Shown piece after piece: positions 27,717 through 37,400 of a stretch of DNA of 64,000 nucleotides; position 1 is the first letter of the stretch, and each line of letters opens with the position of its first letter. Under the pieces are notes generated by a model that had not been told where the DNA came from, did no database searches, and saw nothing but the letters and a program-made list of their open reading frames with translations. The stretch comes from an uncultured Planctomycetales bacterium (GTDB taxonomy: Bacteria > Planctomycetota > Planctomycetia > Pirellulales > Thermoguttaceae): NCBI GenBank assembly GCA_937889015.1, contig CALARR010000059.1, positions 1 to 64,000 of the forward strand. Reading direction: 5' to 3'. The position numbers and the translations under genes are program-made.

Positions 27717-28604
27717 CTAGAATTCCCCAACAACCAATCGCATCCCCCGGCGGCTCGACTTCCGCCCGCTCGTGGCTGGTCCTGATTTTTCAGGTGCCCC
27801 CTCGCCCTTGTCCAGTTCCGATCCAACCCGTGGTGCGCGCGATCTGATCTGCTCCGCCTCGTCGGGGGTATACAACCCCCATCGGAGGCTGTTGTTGACA
27901 ATAGGCGGAGGGACGACTGGCCTCTTGGATCGTCGCAAGGATTCGATTTCTTTCTCGACCTCGGTAGCCAGTCTTGCCCGTGTTTCCGCGGAGAGGAGTC
28001 GGTCTGGTAGCTTCCGTATCCGCATGATGGCCCACTCGCACATTTCCATCTGCAACTCGTACAGCGCCTTCTGGCTCCGCTGTTCGCACCACGCCTTCTC
28101 GTCGTGTTGTTCCATGAATTCGGAATGCCCGAGCCTGGAGAACGCAAGCTCCGAACCAAGCGGGCGAACGTGCCGAAAGTACGGTTCGGAGAGGTAGGCA
28201 TCCATAATCTTGGCGAGAACATCGCCAATTGTAAAATTGGCACCGCCCATGGAAATATTGCACGTGATACAGTACCGGCTGTCATCCAGGTGCTTTACCA
28301 TTTCCGGCCAGGCTTTCTCAGCATTGGCGTAGAGTTCCGTAAGGCTTCGCCAGACGCGATCCTGTTCACGCCAGTCGTAGTCCACCGTGAATACCGCCGG
28401 ACTCGCGATGCCCCGCTCGATAATCTGTGGCGGGACGTTGTGGTTCTCCAACGAGTCGATCAACGCCGGAGCGTTCAGAGGAGCCGTGTCACCACACCCG
28501 TTCAATGCAATGAGAAACAGGAACACTGACAGGGATCGCCAGTGCGGCATGCGATCGGACGATTCTCTGGTCGTGTCGTACGGGTCGAGCGGCTGCGGGA
28601 CCAT
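27717..28604 (-). CDS. Putative lipoprotein of unknown function, RHS neighbour
   Basis: A protein of up to 295 aa that I do not recognise. A lipoprotein signal is visible (MPHWRSLSVFLFLIALNGCG, with lipobox LNGC), followed by an Asp/Glu-rich helical domain with a CITCN pair and several Trp. The C-terminus is basic (SGRKSSRRGMR). Start options are ATG 28604, which has GGAG 10 nt upstream inside the RHS end, or ATG 28550, which gives a shorter signal. It starts at the RHS stop (28607-28609), so the two are translationally linked. Base composition is lower in GC than the neighbours, fitting acquired DNA. Its position suits an accessory or immunity gene for the RHS C-terminus, but nothing proves this. 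Confidence 0.55.
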   Translation of the reverse strand: MVPQPLDPYDTTRESSDRMPHWRSLSVFLFLIALNGCGDTAPLNAPALIDSLENHNVPPQIIERGIASPAVFTVDYDWREQDRVWRSLTELYANAEKAWPEMVKHLDDSRYCITCNISMGGANFTIGDVLAKIMDAYLSEPYFRHVRPLGSELAFSRLGHSEFMEQHDEKAWCEQRSQKALYELQMEMCEWAIMRIRKLPDRLLSAETRARLATEVEKEIESLRRSKRPVVPPPIVNNSLRWGLYTPDEAEQIRSRAPRVGSELDKGEGAPEKSGPATSGRKSSRRGMRLVVGEF

Positions 28605-28606
28605 TG

Positions 28607-30130
28607 TCAAGTTTCTCCGTAGATCAAAAAAGAGAGGCGCGGACGGTAGACCTGCTTGATCTTGAACTCCTCCAACTGAACTACATCCGACAGCACCTGT
28701 TCGTCACCGAGCAAGTCTTTCTCAGCCACCCACCTATCCACAACCGCAAACCCTCGAACATACTCCTGTGCGCCCTGTAGATCATACAACGCATCGGCAA
28801 CGGTGGACCGAAAGGTGTCATTGCCGCAATAGATGAAGTTTGAGCCTTCCTCTCCGGGGAATTTCTTACGAACATTGTGGTATTCCTTCTCCCACTTGTC
28901 CCAGTACTCATTGTCAATCCAAACCCAATCACCAGGCATGAGGTCCGATTCCGGGAAGCCGTCGGAGCAATAGAGGACCTCGTAGAACGGGCCATCTGCA
29001 TCTAACGGGAACAGCTCCAACCCAGGAAACTTCAGAATGGCCTCGACTGACCGGTAATAAGAAGAGGTCTTCTCAGCTCGATCGGCCTGTTGCGCGTAAG
29101 CCAAGAATGCGCGCGTCAATATCGTGCAGCCTGCGTCGAAGCAACCACTGTGCAATTCACCCCGAATCGTATTCCAGATCTGCTGGTACGCGGAGAACGC
29201 GTCGGCCGTCGGCTTCAGCCGCCTGCCGTTGAAGAATTGCGAATCGAAGTCTGTCGCTCCGTATGACAAGGGACACGTTAAGGCGTACTTCACGATGTTA
29301 TAGCGCAGGTCCGAGTCTCTTTGCGAGAGTCGGCCCGACTGAACCAGACCGCTCAACAGTTTTCCACACTCTGCAAGCACTCTCTTCGTAGTCGGAAAAT
29401 CGATGAGCCCACTGGGATCGATCGCGAACCCTGGTTCGTTTCTCAGGTATCGGCGAAGATTCACGCCGCCGCTCAACCCACTGGGGTCCTCGCTCACCCA
29501 CCGTCCGGTCTTCGCATCGCACCACCGATTCGTGTTGTTCTGCAGACCGATGCTCTCCTCCAGAGCCCGGCCGGTGAAGCCGAAGAGGCAATCCACGGCT
29601 GCGTTCGTGTCGCTGGTGAGCTGGCCGAAGCTGTCGTAGGCGCGGTGGTTGACGACCTGGGTGAGGCCCGTCGCCGTGTCGAGTTGGGCCAGGTCGCGGA
29701 CCGTGCCCAACTGGTCGCTGAGGGCCCAGACGACGTTGCCCGGCTCGGCGATTGCGCCGCCCTCGCCCTGGGCCGTTGCTGGGATCTGTTCATCTGCCAA
29801 GAGCTGGTCCACGGCCTGGCCCCAGAGGTAGCGGTGGGTGAGCTGCAGGGCCGCGTTGTCGTTCTCGCCGCCCTCACCCTGGCCCTCTCCCATCGTGCCG
29901 CTTTCGGCACGCGGGAGAGGGGAGGACGATTCAAACTGCAGCACGATCTGCTGGCCATCGTACACGAAGCGGGTCATATGATCTGCGTCGCCGTCCCCGT
30001 CGGAGTCGACCGTCTCACCGATCCAGCGGTTGTGCACGTCGTAGACCAGGTTTACCACCCGCGTGGCCGGCGCGCCCAGCGTGTCGCGCTCGGTCACCTC
30101 CACCAGCCGGTTACGCTGGTTCCACGTGTA
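28607..30130 (-). pseudogene. 5'-truncated RHS/YD-repeat gene with Tgl-like C-terminal domain
   Basis: The RHS core end is clear: YTWNQRNRLVEVTERDTLG, FVYDGQQIVLQFE, HRYLWGQAVDQLL, and the closing GRWVSEDPSGLSGGVNLRRY followed by LRNEP. Upstream of codon TAC (30128-30130) an in-frame TAG appears at once, so most of the RHS shell is gone; a GTG at 30103 could still start a 498-aa product. The ~270-residue variable tail contains ELHSGCFDAGCTILTRAFL and MPGDWVWIDNEYW then GSNFIYCGNDTF, which resembles the catalytic-Cys helix and the GDV-Y-F-N / GEN strands of Bacillus-type protein-glutamine gamma-glutamyltransferase (Tgl). The Glu of GEN is Ser here. The toxin call is tentative. Confidence 0.6.
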
Positions 30131-30237
30131 CTATTGATCTCTGCATTGCTAATGGCCCCGGCCGACCAACGGAAGGCCGGGAAAACCGGGCTCCCGATGG
30201 TCGCCCTCGGTTCATTCGCTATGCAGGACCCAATAAG
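30131..30237 (-). repeat. ~105-nt dispersed element, copy C (diverged)
   Basis: On the minus strand it runs from CTTATTGGGTCCTGCATAG through CGACCATCGGGAGCCCGGTT to GATCAATAG. It shares the TATTG-x-GTC opening, the GAATG, and the CGACCATCGGGA core with copies A (53520-53624) and B (58898-59002). It ends exactly at the point where the RHS reading frame resumes. Confidence 0.5.
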
Positions 30238-30590
30238 AGCCGGTCCGAAAACCTGTCGGCAGTTCGGTCTTGCAGGGCCGCCCGAGGTGGCTGGGGTGGT
30301 TCTAGGACAGGTTCTAAGTGATCTGGCTCTGCTCGTGCGCATCGACCTGGCCGTCCGAATCCAGATCGGTCCAGACGTAACGCAGCTCCCGGTTGCCCTC
30401 GGCGTGTATTGGTGGCGCGGACATCGAAACCGGGCTTTCGGCTGCGGCCAGCGGCTGGCCCAGTGCGCAGAAAAGTATCACTATTCGGCGGGAAGTGCGC
30501 AGCGAGCACCGCCCCGGCGCGCGTAATATCCATACGGGGCGTTCTCGCAATGCCGCCCCCCTCGACACTCCCACCCCAAGGAACCCTGCC
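30238..30590. other. Remnant region between RHS fragment and oxidoreductase
   Basis: On the minus strand near 30314-30425 a fragment reads NRELRYVWTDLDSDGQVDAH then EQSQIT and a stop, possibly another piece of an RHS-like gene. The rest shows no intact gene. The promoter of the plus-strand oxidoreductase at 30591 must lie here but none is obvious. Confidence 0.35.
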
Positions 30591-31925
30591 ATGAGTCGCA
30601 CCTCATTGCCTGCCCGACAGCCAACCACCGCTTCGCGTCGCACGTTCCTCGCCGCCTCGGGCGCCGTGGCCGGCCTGGCGGCCGTCGGCCGACCGAGCCT
30701 TGCGCGCAGCGCTCACGCCGCCGGCAGCGATGTGATCAAGATCGGCCTGATCGGCTGCGGCGGGCGAGGCTCGGGCGCGGCGGCCAATGCCATGAACGCC
30801 GGCCCCGACGTGCGCCTGGTGGCCATGGCCGACCTCTTCGCCGAGCGCGCCCAGGATTCGCTTCAGCGACTCAAGAAGATGAAGCCGGAGCAGGTCCAGG
30901 TCGACGATGCCCACGTCTTCTCGGGCTTCTACGGCTACCGCGAGGTGCTCAAGAGCGACGTCCCCGTGGTGCTGATCGCCTGCACGTCGCACTTCCACCC
31001 GATGATCCTCACGGAAGCGATCGCCGCCGGCAAACACGTCTTCTGCGAGAAGCCGCACGGGATCGACGTGCCGGGCCTGAAGCGGTCGATGGCCGCCGCG
31101 GAGGAGGCCAAGAAGAAGAACCTCAACCTGGTTTCGGGCCTGTGCTGGCGCTATGACGAAGGCGTACGCGAGACGATGCGGCGCATCCACGAAGGCCAGA
31201 TCGGCGACGTGGTCGCGGTCCAGGCGACGCGCATGGGCGGGCCCTATATCCTCCGCGAACGCAAGCCGGAATGGACCGAATTGGAGTACCAGTTCCAAAA
31301 CTGGTACCACTTCGACTGGCTGGCCGGGAGCGCTCCTCTGCAAACACTGATTCACCAGGCTGACAAGGCCTCGTGGGCGCTGGGCGACGTGCCGCCCGTC
31401 AAGGCCTGGGGGCTGGGCGGACGCCAGGTCTGCACCGAGCCCAAGTACGGCGACCTCTTCGACCATCACTCCATCGTCTACGAGTATGCCAACGGGGCCC
31501 GGCTCTATGCCTTCGACCGCAACATCCCCGGCTGCTACGGCGAAGCGAGCACGGTGGTCATCGGCACCAAGGGCCGCGCTTTCGTGCCCCGGCGCCCGCG
31601 GATTGAAGGCGAGAAACCGTGGGAGTGGACCAGAGACCGCGCCGCCGCGGTCAGCATGACCGATGCGGAACACCGGGCGTTGTTCGACGCCATCCGCGCC
31701 GGCCAGACGATCAACAACGGCCACTACATGTGCCTCAGCTCGATGCTGGCGATCCTGGGCGAGATGGTGTGCGACACGGGCCAGGAGATCACCTGGGAGA
31801 AGGCGATGTCCTCGACGCAGGACTTCAGCCTGCCGGAGTACAACTGGCAGGCCGTGTCCCCGGTCCAGCTCGGCCCCGACGGCACCTACCCGGCGCCGCT
31901 GCCTGGCATCACGAAGTTCTCGTGA
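30591..31925 (+). CDS. Gfo/Idh/MocA-family oxidoreductase, Tat-exported
   Basis: An NAD(P)-dependent sugar oxidoreductase of 444 aa. A twin-arginine signal (ASRRTFLAASGAVAGLAAVG) precedes the Rossmann fold IKIGLIGCGGRGSGAA (GxGxxG). The conserved EKP of the family appears in HVFCEKPHGIDV, and the C-terminal domain follows. ATG 30591 has AAGGA 7 nt upstream; earlier frame is ignored. Tat export with cofactor bound is typical of planctomycete copies. The substrate is unknown; members oxidise sugars, inositols or glycosides. Confidence 0.88.
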   Translation: MSRTSLPARQPTTASRRTFLAASGAVAGLAAVGRPSLARSAHAAGSDVIKIGLIGCGGRGSGAAANAMNAGPDVRLVAMADLFAERAQDSLQRLKKMKPEQVQVDDAHVFSGFYGYREVLKSDVPVVLIACTSHFHPMILTEAIAAGKHVFCEKPHGIDVPGLKRSMAAAEEAKKKNLNLVSGLCWRYDEGVRETMRRIHEGQIGDVVAVQATRMGGPYILRERKPEWTELEYQFQNWYHFDWLAGSAPLQTLIHQADKASWALGDVPPVKAWGLGGRQVCTEPKYGDLFDHHSIVYEYANGARLYAFDRNIPGCYGEASTVVIGTKGRAFVPRRPRIEGEKPWEWTRDRAAAVSMTDAEHRALFDAIRAGQTINNGHYMCLSSMLAILGEMVCDTGQEITWEKAMSSTQDFSLPEYNWQAVSPVQLGPDGTYPAPLPGITKFS

Positions 31926-31994
31926 CGCGACGACGGGGCAACCATCCTCCGTGTGCAAGCCGGGCAAGGCCCCTGGGGTCCACGGCCCCCTCGT

Positions 31995-32013
31995 TCCCAA
32001 GCAGAGCTTGGGA
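31995..32013. repeat. Short hairpin repeat CCCAAGC-AGA-GCTTGGG
   Basis: CCCAAGC (31996-32002) and GCTTGGG (32006-32012) form a 7-bp stem, 8 bp with the flanking T-A pair, and a 3-nt loop. It lies 70 nt after the oxidoreductase stop. No T-tract follows, so it may be a dispersed repeat or a Rho-independent-like hairpin of weak type. Confidence 0.5.
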
Positions 32014-32136
32014 GCCATAATAACGGTGAGTGATAACGGGCGGCCGTGGGCCAATCGCCCTGACAAAAAGCAACTGCGGAGCCCGCCCCGGTCGACTTGC
32101 CGAGCCGTTTCTTTGACCAACAACAGGGAGATGCCG

Positions 32137-33468
32137 ATGAAGACGAAGCGGTGGCGACTGCGTCCGGTGGTTGTTTTCCTGGTGATGGCCGTTTGCCCCG
32201 CGGGTTTCCCTTGCGCCGCGGAAGCGCAATCCAGTTCGCGCACGCCGCAGGAGCAGGCGGTCGAGTACGCGCGCATCATGTCGCACGTCAAGTGGACGCC
32301 CGTCGCCGGCACCATGCCCAACCGCCGCGGCGGTTATCTCCAGCAAGGAACCGAATACACTGGAGTTCCCTATTCCAGCGTCAAGGCGGTGGGCCGCTGC
32401 ATCGGCTTCGACATCTACCTGAAAACGTTCCTGGCCGCCGTGGAGAATCCCCACAGCGTCTTGTACACCGAGAACCTCGCGGGCAAAGTTTCCAACGCCG
32501 CGCCCTACTACGGCAAGGTGTGCTCCAGCTTCACCAGCTATGGCTGGCAGTGCGCCCTGCCGTACCGCAGCTCGCACTACGGCCCGGACTTCCGCCAGGG
32601 CGTCGTGCTCGTGGAGCCGCAATCGGCCCAGGCCGCCGAGCCGGGCGATGTCATCTATACGCCGCCGGCGAAGGTCGGCGGTGGTTCGCACGTGGAGCTT
32701 GTGACGGGGGTCGAGCGCAACGGTGCAAGCGTCACGGCGGTGCGCGTCGAGGATAGCTGGCCGCCAACCACGCGCGACCTGCTTCACGACGCCGCGAAGT
32801 TCGATTCCCACATCTCGTCGCGCGGCCGAAGGCTGTATCGGATCACCGACTTCGCGGCCTGGCGCGCGCAGAACAAGGCCGAATTGTTCCGCTTTCCCAA
32901 CTACCGCGAGGACTCGGCCACGCCGGTCATCAATCGGGTGCTGCTGCTGGACCGCGGAGACTGGGTTCCCTATTACAGCGACCAGCCGGTGAAGTTCCAC
33001 GTCATGGACCGGGACTCGCAAGGCGTGCAATCGCTGGTGGTCAAGCGTGGCGGCGAGGAAGTTGAGCGGATTGCCGTGCGCGGCCGGGGCGTCATCGAAC
33101 GCCTGTTCTCCGTGTGCGGCGATTATACGGCGCATTGCGTGATGAAAGACGGTTCCCCGAGCCAGGCGTGCGAGTTTTCCGTGTGCGATCTCCGCTTCAG
33201 CCTGCCCGATCAGCCACCCAACCGGAACCAGCCGTGGGAAATCAAGTTTACGGCCCGCAACCTGGACGTGATTGTCGCGCAGCTCATGAGCCCCGCCCCC
33301 CCTTACCACCGCCACAACCTGTGGCTCACCGAGCAAGACCGCCGCGAGGGGAAAGTGACCGTTCCGGCCGGCCTGGTTCGGGAAGCAGGGCCCTTGGCGG
33401 TGTGGCTGACCGGCGAAACAAAGTACGGCCGATTGACGCGGGAACAAGCGGTCACCCTGGTTGAATAG
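32137..33468 (+). CDS. Secreted NlpC/P60-like (papain-fold) protein
   Basis: A 443-aa exported protein. The signal peptide (MKTKRWRLRPVVVFLVMAVC, cleavage near AEA) is followed by a region with papain-type catalytic elements: Cys129 in YGKVCSSFTSYGWQC and His185 in GGSHVELVTGV, spaced as in NlpC/P60 and related amidases. GDVIYTPPAKVGGGSH is also typical. The C-terminal ~200 residues resemble two beta-sandwich domains. ATG 32137 has AGGGAG 6 nt upstream. It may cleave peptide or amide bonds in the cell envelope; the substrate is unknown and the assignment is by motif only. Confidence 0.6.
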   Translation: MKTKRWRLRPVVVFLVMAVCPAGFPCAAEAQSSSRTPQEQAVEYARIMSHVKWTPVAGTMPNRRGGYLQQGTEYTGVPYSSVKAVGRCIGFDIYLKTFLAAVENPHSVLYTENLAGKVSNAAPYYGKVCSSFTSYGWQCALPYRSSHYGPDFRQGVVLVEPQSAQAAEPGDVIYTPPAKVGGGSHVELVTGVERNGASVTAVRVEDSWPPTTRDLLHDAAKFDSHISSRGRRLYRITDFAAWRAQNKAELFRFPNYREDSATPVINRVLLLDRGDWVPYYSDQPVKFHVMDRDSQGVQSLVVKRGGEEVERIAVRGRGVIERLFSVCGDYTAHCVMKDGSPSQACEFSVCDLRFSLPDQPPNRNQPWEIKFTARNLDVIVAQLMSPAPPYHRHNLWLTEQDRREGKVTVPAGLVREAGPLAVWLTGETKYGRLTREQAVTLVE

Positions 33469-33491
33469 GTTGACCTACAACTGCGGCCACG

Positions 33492-34025
33492 TCAGTCGGG
33501 GCGCAACAGGCCGTAGGCCTTGGCGTCGATGAGTTGGCCGTCTTTGAGATAGTGCTGGCGCAGATGGCCTTCGCACTGGAATCCGCATTTCTCCAGCACG
33601 CGGCCCGAGGCCTGGTTGAAGGCGAAGATGTGCGCCACGATCTTCACCAGGCCCAGGTGGTCAAAGGCGTGGCGGCACACCGCCTGAACGGCCGCAGGCA
33701 TGATGCCGCGTCCCCAATAGGGCTTGGCCAGCCAGTAGCCAATCTCGGCGCGGTGCGTCTGGCCAAGCACCAGGCCGTCGAAGCCAATGCCGCCGATCAC
33801 CTGGCCAGACGAATCGCGGATGGCCCAATTCACGGGCTGGCCGTTGTGGCGCGTGGCCTTGTCCACGATGGCCAGCCAGCGCTGGGCGTCGGCCGCCGAG
33901 TAAGGATAAGGAATGCGCAGGGTGCGCTGGTAGATGTCCCGGTCGTTCAGACATTCGACCAGCACGTCCTTGTCGGAGGGCTCGAATTGGGTCAGACGGA
34001 GACCATGGCCAAGTTCATTTTGCAT
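33492..34025 (-). CDS. GNAT-family N-acetyltransferase (RimJ/RimL type)
   Basis: Transfers acetyl from acetyl-CoA to an amine, probably a protein N-terminus or small molecule. The 177-aa domain is complete: N-terminal LRLTQFEPSDKDVLVECLND, the acetyl-CoA-binding region IGYWLAKPYWGRGIMPAAVQ (R/Q-x-x-G-x-G/A form), and the closing FNQASGRVLEKCGFQCEGHL of RimJ/RimL proteins. It converges with the upstream gene and is divergent from the Srf-like operon. No strong ribosome site. Confidence 0.88.
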   Translation of the reverse strand: MQNELGHGLRLTQFEPSDKDVLVECLNDRDIYQRTLRIPYPYSAADAQRWLAIVDKATRHNGQPVNWAIRDSSGQVIGGIGFDGLVLGQTHRAEIGYWLAKPYWGRGIMPAAVQAVCRHAFDHLGLVKIVAHIFAFNQASGRVLEKCGFQCEGHLRQHYLKDGQLIDAKAYGLLRPD

Positions 34026-34438
34026 GGGAGTGGTCGGGAAGCGTGGAGCGTAACGTAGGCGTGGGACGCGGAAAAAGGGACACCCGATTCTGGGGGGAGG
34101 TTCAGAGCGACAACAACGCCAGTCGAGTGCCAGAGGACCTCGTCACGCGCTGAAACACCCGTTTCGTGCGGTCCCCCCCTCTACGGGTCGTGTTGCCAGC
34201 GACCTACACCCCACCGCAGACGGTCATTACGGTGTGTTCCGGACCTTTGTGGCACCCCGCCGGGTTGATCTTAGTCCTAGTCGCATATAGGTTAGAGCTC
34301 CAGTGGAAGCGCGGCACGCGCCGCCATGGGCGTTTCCCCCGTTGGCGGCAGCGGCGACGATCCGCTTCAGGCTGCATAGACCAACCGCCGGCCTGCTTGG
34401 CAGCCCTCGTTGATAGGGTAGTCTTATCCGGGTGGTTC
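34026..34438. other. Upstream region of the Srf-like operon
   Basis: This region of 413 nt separates the GNAT start from the giant Ig-like gene. It must hold the operon promoter, but no convincing -35/-10 pair was found; TTGATC at 34265 with TATAGG at 34286 (15-nt spacer) is a weak candidate. No repeat or small gene is seen. Confidence 0.4.
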
Positions 34439-37400
34439 ATGGCCCAACGATTCGTGCGCATTGATCTGTCGGGCGCCGAGAGCGACTTTCGGCCTGTGGC
34501 GATCGAGCCCGGGTTGCCCCTGCTGGACCGTGTCGGTGGCAACGGGCGGATTGTCTCGCGCTGGCTCGGCCGGCTGGTGGCGATGCCCCACTGGCAAGGC
34601 GAGTCGGTGGGGTTCTTGGTGCAAGACGACCAGGCTGGGCGTCTGGAGGAAGTCTATTGCCAGCCGGCGACGCGCGAGGACCTGCAGGAATTCCTGGCCG
34701 ACGAGATGCAGATTCTCCAACGGCGGATGGATGCCATCCGGCCGGCAAGTCCGTCGGAGGAAGAACTGGCGGCGGCCCTGCGGCGGAGCTTCGACGAGCT
34801 GACCCAAGATCCGCTGCGCACCGATCTGGACGACTATTTCTTCCGCTACCGCGACGCCAACGGGCGATGGCGCCTGGTGTGGTGCTGGGGTTATCAGCGT
34901 GTGGACCAGGAAGCAGCGCCGGCCGTGATCTGCTCGGATCCGGACTGCAGCCTGCTGTTCTTGCGTCGTGCCCACGGTCGCCACAAATGCCCCGCCTGCC
35001 AGGCGTTGCTCGCCGCACAACCGCCGCGGCCCAAGCCTTGGAAGCGTTGGGCCGCGTTGGCGCTGCTGGTGCTACTGCTGTTGGGCGGCCTGACGTGGTG
35101 GTGGGCGCCTTTGCCGCGCGGCGTCCAGGCAGAGGTGTCGATGCTCGTGGGCGAGATTGCCGACGTGCCCATCAAGCCGGCGCGCTCCGAGTGGCGCGAG
35201 ATCACCAGCCAGAACGCGCGCGTGGTGCAAGTCCTGGAAGGCCGGCTGGTGGCGCGCTCCCAGGGGCGCACGGTCGTCGATCTGGCAGACGGCACGCGCG
35301 CGGCTCAGGTGCAGGTTTCCGTCTTGCCGGGCGAGGTGAAACTGACGGGGATCGATCCGGAGAAGTTGGTGGTTCCCCTGGACGGCACGCTCCGCGCGCG
35401 TGCCAAGGGAGAGGCCGCAGACAAGCGTCCGCTGGAGATTGCGGCCGACGTGTTGACCGTGGCGCGCCGCCCTGCGCCGCAGTTCGCGGCGTTGGCCGAC
35501 GACACGTTGGAGTTGAAGGGGCTTGAGTCCACGGCGTCGCAGCCGGCGCAGACGCTGGCTTTGCGTCTCGGTGAGCAGGAGGTTTCGGCGCCGGTCGAAG
35601 TGGTGGGGCAGCCGGAACGCATCGAGGTTCTTCCCGCCGGTCCGCTGACCGTGCCGGCAGGCCAACGCGTGGAGCTTCAGGTTCGCGCGCACTATGCCGG
35701 CGGAAGGCAGGCCGATCTGGGCGCGGATCGCGTACAGTGGCAGTCCGATCCGCCGCAGGTCGAAGGCCTGACCCTGGACCAGGGCAGCCTGACGGCGGCT
35801 CGGCCCGACGCGGGTCCGCTGGCCGTGTGGGCACGCTATGGCGACCGCGAGTCGAATCGCGTCGAGGTGCGCGGGGCGGCAGGCACGACCGCGACCCTGC
35901 AGTTGCAGGCCGACCCGCCGCAACCGCAGGTGGGGCAGGTGGGGCGCGTGACCACCGGCGACGCGGGCGCTGCCCTGGACCAGGAGCAATTCAGCTTCCA
36001 AAGCGATCAAGCCGACGTGCTGGCGGTGGACGGCAAGACGGGCGTGTTCCGGGCCCTGGCCGCGGGCAACGCCACGCTGCGCGTCACGCATCCAGCCGCC
36101 CAAGCGGCCGAGCTGACGATGTGCGTCGTGGACGCGCAGGGCTCCGAGCGTCCCGTGGCGGTGCGCATTCTCAGCGACCAAGGGGCGGCGATCCGCCTGC
36201 CGGTGGGCGCCGCGTTCGAGGATTTTCGCGTGGAGGCCGAATATGCCGACGGCATGACGCGCCTGGTGACGCGCAAGGCCACGTTGCGCATCCCTGAAGC
36301 GCCCGCCGAGGCGCCCTTGGCGGCACGCGACGGACGTCTGCTCGGTCTGCGCCCTGGCCAGACCACGGTCAACGCCGAGTTCGAAGGCCGGGCCAGCGCG
36401 TCGGGCCTGACGGTCGCGGTCCTGGCGGAATTGCAGGCCGACGAGATCCGCTTGCGGCCGTCTACCCTGGTGATGCAACCCGGGGAATCGGTGCAATTGA
36501 CGGCAGTGGGCTACAAGGACGGCAAGTCGATTGGAGACTTCTCGAACGCGCCGGGGCTGGCCTGGCACTCGAGCGATCCGCAAGCCGTGCGCGTCGAGGA
36601 CCAACGGGCCACGGCGCTGGCGCCCGGTCGAGCCCAGGTCACGGTCGGATTGGGTTCGCTGGCGAGCGCTGCGGCCACGATCGAGGTTTCGCACGCAGTA
36701 TCCCATTCGCTGCGCGTGGATCCGGAGCGGATGCGAATTCATGTGGGTGAGCGATTGGCTTTGGGCCGCGACCTGCAGATCCGGCGCGGCGATCTGGACG
36801 TGAGCCGCGATTGCACGGTGCAGCCGGCTTCGCCTGATGTGCTGGGGTTCGATCCGGCCACGCGTTCGCTGCTGGGGCTGGCGGCCGGGGCGTCGCCGGT
36901 GGCCTTCGGCTTCGGCGACAAGACAACGTATGCGCTGGTCGAGGTGCTGCCCTCCGAGACCCGCGCCAAGCTGGTGGACATCGTGGTCGAGCCGACGAGC
37001 GCCTGGTTAACGCCGGGCCAGGCGTTGCCGCTGCAGGTCTTCGGCGTGTTGTCGGATGGCCGGCGGATCGACCGCACGCCCTCGGCCACGCTGGTCAGCT
37101 CGGACCCGAATGTGGCCTCGATCCACGGCCACCGAGCCTATGCCCTGGCTCCGGGCCAGGTCCTGGTCACGGCCGCCCTGCCCGAGTCGGACAGGACCGC
37201 CACGGCCGCCTTGCAGATCGGCAACGAGAAGATTCACGAATTGCGACTGGATCCGCCGCGTTTGGAACTAGGCGTTGGCGACCGGGCCGCGGTGCGCGTG
37301 CTGGGCGTGACCAGCCATGGCGCCTACGAACTGTTCCCGCAACGATCGCTAACGGCAAGCGTGGGCGGTGCCAATTCGCGCGCGGTGCGCGTCGACGGTA

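Noticed and set aside
35072..36742. 556-aa minus-strand open frame
   Set aside because: Antisense to the Ig-like repeats; no domain.
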